From Rhypophila decipiens (Eukaryota; Ascomycota; Sordariomycetes; Sordariales; Naviculisporaceae): 64,000 nucleotides of DNA. The stretch's first letter is position 1. Each line of letters opens with the position of its first letter. The stretch is from positions 1-64,000 of the forward strand of contig MU858232.1 of NCBI GenBank assembly GCA_033297075.1, given 5' to 3'. The notes under the pieces are model-generated. The model searched no databases, had not been told where the DNA came from, and saw nothing but the letters and a program-made list of their open reading frames with translations. This document shows positions 60,846 to 64,000 of this stretch, one piece after another. The position numbers and the translations under genes are program-made.

Positions 60846-63805
60846 TCAAGTCTGGAGCATGACGTTCTGAGAACCTCCGATCTGGCGCTTAACCTGCTCG
60901 CGAGCCCATCTGGCCGTCTCGATGGTGCGGGCCGAAAACTCGCGGTTCTGCCGGGTCTCCCTAATGAGGGCAGTGAGCCAGTCCTCACGGAAAGCGGCAA
61001 CCAGTTCACCGTTGGGATACGCATCGGCCAAGTCACTACGGCATGTTTAGCATTGAGTTATGGAGAAAGGTCGGAGATGATATCTTACCCGATGACGCCC
61101 ATAGAGGCACGCATCAACGCCTCGCTTCGGTTGACGTCGCTGGCAATGCTGTTCAACAGCTGGAAGATGGACGGAACGTAAGGCTGGAGTACTTGGGCTG
61201 GAAAAAGTAGGTTAGTTACAAGCACAGGCAAAGTCATTGGGATCATGGGAAACTTACTCTTGCCACTGGTCTTCATGGCGCCGATGATTCCGCCCCAGGC
61301 ATCCATGATTCCCTCTCTGAGAGAGATGACATAGTCGAACATCTCATAGGAGCCTTCAGGGGCGGCGGTGACAGTGGCCGCCTGCTGAAGGACCTGGGCT
61401 ACGACCGTGAGATAAGTCTCGAAGTGGCCGCCAATAGCACCCGCAATGTCGCCAAAGCATTGAAGGATGGCAGGCTTGAACTGATTTGCCAGAGCGGTGC
61501 TCCTCAAATTATTCAACAGATAATTCATAAAGTTATCGCAGTACGGCTGGCTGCGCTCTCCCATGGAGCGGGTGATGTCGCTCACCAGGCCGATGGCCAT
61601 AGAGCAGAGACTTGGCTCCTCTTGGTTGCCGAGCGCGTTATAGAGGAATGGAGAGAAGGCATCCATGTACTTGACGAAGTCCTCCTCCATTGCGTTGGAC
61701 AAGGCGCTGATAGTGGCAAATGATGCCTCGGGTACGCTGGACTTGCCACCGACGGTGGTCAGGATCTGAAGGAGCACCTGCATGATCCGGTCGCCCTGGG
61801 GAGCAATCTCCTTGTCCAGGCGCTGAATAATGGCCTGCAGGACGGTGCAGAGACTGGTCTGCATGTCCTCGAGAGTAATCTTGTCCTCGACACTGACGAC
61901 CTGGGTCTGCATGGGGATGGTCTCCTCCAGGCGTTGAATGATGACAGTCGAGAGGGACGCGATAGCTGGCAAACTCTCGTTGGCCGAGTTCTGGACGAAC
62001 ACGTTAAGAACCTCGTATGCGGCAGTGCGAACACCTGCCTCGCTGTCCATTCTGGACGTAACAGCCAACAAATCACTGACACTCTTGTGAAAGTGAGGCG
62101 TCAAGGGGTTCTGGGCAGCACCGGGCTCCCCCGCAAAGCGCTCGGCCAAATTCATCAGGGCCCAGCAACAGGACGACGCCATCTTGGCGTTGCTCATCAA
62201 AGCCGCGAACAGAGCCCGGATGAGGGGGTCAAGATGCTGCTGCGGATCAATGGCGTCGGAGCAGGCTTCGGTGATCCGGCCCAAAGCATAGGCCGTAGAA
62301 TCCTTGACGTGAACCGAGGGATCGTCCATCATTTGGAGCAATGGCTGCATGCCCGACTTGACGATGGGCTCCAGGACCTTCTCATCGGGTCCGTCCATGA
62401 TGGCTCCAAAAGCAGAGACCGCCGCATCACGGTTGTGCCAGTCCTCTGAGCGAAGGTTGGTCTCGACGAAGTTGATGACGGGAGGAATGATAACGGCGCC
62501 GACAGCCTGTGCGTAGAGTTGCAGACACTGGTAAGCAGCACGCGAGATGTTGTACTCGTCGTCGGCGGCATCCTCATCCTGCTTGGTGAGGAGACCCAGA
62601 AGGACGGGAACAACTTCGTTCGTGGCAACCCGGGCGAAGCTGTAGTAGGCACGCATTTGCTCCGAGCTCTCGACCTGCGAGTTGTCGTCCTCGATGGCAA
62701 TCTCCTCCTCACAGACCGTGCTCCAGAATTCGACGGCGAGCTTGGCCACATCCTCATCAGGGCTCTTCATGCCCAGAATTGTCAAGCCGAAAAGTGCCTT
62801 CTCCATGTAGAAACGCATGTTCTCGTAGTAAAGGGCCATGATGCGGTTGAGGCAGCCGAACGCACCCTGTTGTATCCGGGAATCATCCGCCTGTGTTGCT
62901 TCGCAAATGACTTGCATGATGTAGTTGCGCTCCCCCTCATGCTTAAAGTTGTTGCCAACAAACTCCAGAGAGTCTCCGAGGGCAGTGATGGCCGCGAGGC
63001 GGACCTCGTTGCTCGTCTCGTCCTTCCGGGCACCCTGCACAACAGCGGTAAGAATTGCGTTGGAGTGCGTGACGAGGCTGTTCCGCAGATCTTGGTCTTG
63101 ACTCTCGCAAATGAAACCGATGGTCGTGAGAGAGGCCTGCTTCTGATGAGGAGTGCCGTCGCTGACGCCAGTCACCAGCGCGTGCATGAGATCAGGCCAC
63201 TGGTTACGCGGTAACTCGATGATAGCGATGGAAGCGACGACCTGGGCTGTTGCCTGGCCAGCCTGAGCATTGTTAGAAGAGAGCGTCTGCAGCGCGAGCT
63301 GCTTTACGCGATTCTTTGTTTCTTGGTCCGTCTGGTTAAGCCATTTTGCTTGTAGTGACGCTTGCCTGGCAAACTCGCGGGCGGTGAATGCGTTTTTGAG
63401 GGCGATACCAGCAGCGGCTCGGATGTGACCTTCGGCGTTCTCGTTTGCCAACTCTTGGACAAGCGTCAGGAGATATTCTGACTGTAAAGGAAAACCATTG
63501 TCAGTAAACCCATCGACACGCAAGGAATCGCTATACATCAACGCGAGGGGACGGGGGAGGCTGAGCTTACGAAGTTTGACTCGGCGGCCTGGATGAGTTG
63601 CTGTTCGGCAGCATTTCGACGATCCGCGTCTGTCTATGGTCAGCATTTGAAATTCAACGTGTTCGGGGAAGCAACGGAGATAGAAAGGCTCGCGACAAGA
63701 AGGGGGCCAAGACAAGAAGGCAGCTTCTCAATGACAGAAGGCGGTGAACTTACCAGGACTCAGCGAATCAGTGAGAATAGCGTTGATTCCCTGTGCAGCT
63801 TCCAT
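60846..63805 (-). CDS. KAP95: Importin beta-1 (karyopherin Kap95)
   Basis: The exons are 63805-63754, 63629-63571, 63481-61258, 61197-61089 and 61035-60846, giving 877 aa. Importin beta carries importin-alpha/cargo through nuclear pores and releases it on binding Ran-GTP. The protein is a chain of HEAT repeats. Recognisable blocks: GHIRAAAGIALKNAFTARE (first repeats, Ran-binding side), ELPRNQWPDLMHALV, GALGDSLEFVGNNF-like ALGDSLEFVGNN, RIMALYYENMRFYMEKALF, the acidic loop CEEEIAIEDD, VHVKDSTAYALGRITE (acidic-loop/HEAT 8-10 area), FGDIAGAIGGHFETYL and the C-terminal ARWAREQVKRQIG. Length matches fungal Kap95 (about 860-880). The fourth-to-last join crosses a 60-bp intron without in-frame stop (GK-TQVLQPYVP). 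The first coding exon is 52 nt. Confidence 0.97.
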
Positions 63806-64000
63806 GGTTGCAGTATGGATGCCCGGTTGAGAAAGAGAGCGATGTCCAAATCGTTCTTCAAAAGCGTTGATGGCAGGGGAGTCGAGAGGGAGTGTATTTG
63901 GCAGGGGGGAAGATGAGGGCGAGTCTTCGTGCAACTAAAGTTTTGCGTGGAACAAGCGGGGAGTCGAAGTTGGATCCACGGGTGTGCTAGGTAAGTCGGT
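63806..64000. promoter_or_regulatory. KAP95: KAP95 promoter/leader (partial)
   Basis: 195 bp upstream of the KAP95 ATG on the minus strand, cut by the window edge. An open frame runs through the leader but has no ATG upstream of 63805 in that frame apart from alternative codons, so the annotated start is kept. Confidence 0.5.

Noticed and set aside
54304..63805. Secondary-metabolite gene cluster around the Zn2Cys6 factor
   Set aside because: No polyketide synthase, peptide synthetase, terpene synthase, P450 or transporter is present nearby; the neighbour is importin beta.

Overview
The window is nuclear DNA from a filamentous ascomycete, most likely a Sordariomycete. The evidence is a set of genes split by short introns (about 50-90 bp, GTAAGT-type donors, CTRAC-like branch sites), a filamentous-fungus septin of the AspE type, the pH-sensing protein PalI, long serine/proline- and glutamine-rich tails on regulators, and AT-only blocks that look like repeats destroyed by RIP (repeat-induced point mutation). 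No bacterial-style operon, secondary-metabolite cluster or CRISPR array is present. I spliced thirteen protein-coding genes by hand. In every case the exon lengths sum to a multiple of three, and each intron has a GT donor and an AG acceptor. A fourteenth gene is intronless, and one is called only as a conserved-looking open frame.

Layout. 1-545 is an AT-rich, RIP-like block with a perfect hairpin at its edge. 546-6755 has normal base composition but no gene I can recognise. 6756-18360 holds an unknown 587-residue protein, the septin aspE (minus) and palI (minus), with long intergenic stretches. 18361-22749 is gene-poor and contains a second, extreme AT block (19747-20475) bracketed by a 13-bp direct repeat. 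22750-40873 is gene-dense: a mitochondrial ABC1/ADCK1-type kinase-like protein (Mcp2/Cqd2 type), an atypical Zn2Cys6 regulator, a protein with two zinc-finger-like clusters, SF3b10/SF3B5, NSE3, SLS1 and TEF1. 44145-53526 carries phosphoserine phosphatase (SER2), a 257-bp inverted-repeat element with a 9-bp target duplication, an intron-containing tRNA-Pro(TGG), PAPS reductase (MET16), ISD11, and an unknown acidic conserved protein. 54304-63805 holds a ten-exon Zn2Cys6 transcription factor with polyQ/polyA tail and importin beta-1 (KAP95).

Most genes are unrelated housekeeping functions: translation elongation, splicing, SMC5/6 genome maintenance, nuclear import and mitochondrial gene expression. 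One local theme is worth noting. SER2, MET16 and ISD11 lie within about 6.5 kb and act at successive steps of serine and sulfate supply, cysteine synthesis and Fe-S cluster assembly. In a fungus this may be coincidence. The most distinctive non-coding object is the element at 46112-46368: near-identical inverted ends of about 40 bp, 9-bp flanking duplication, and a core made of seven degenerate 22-bp tandem repeats.
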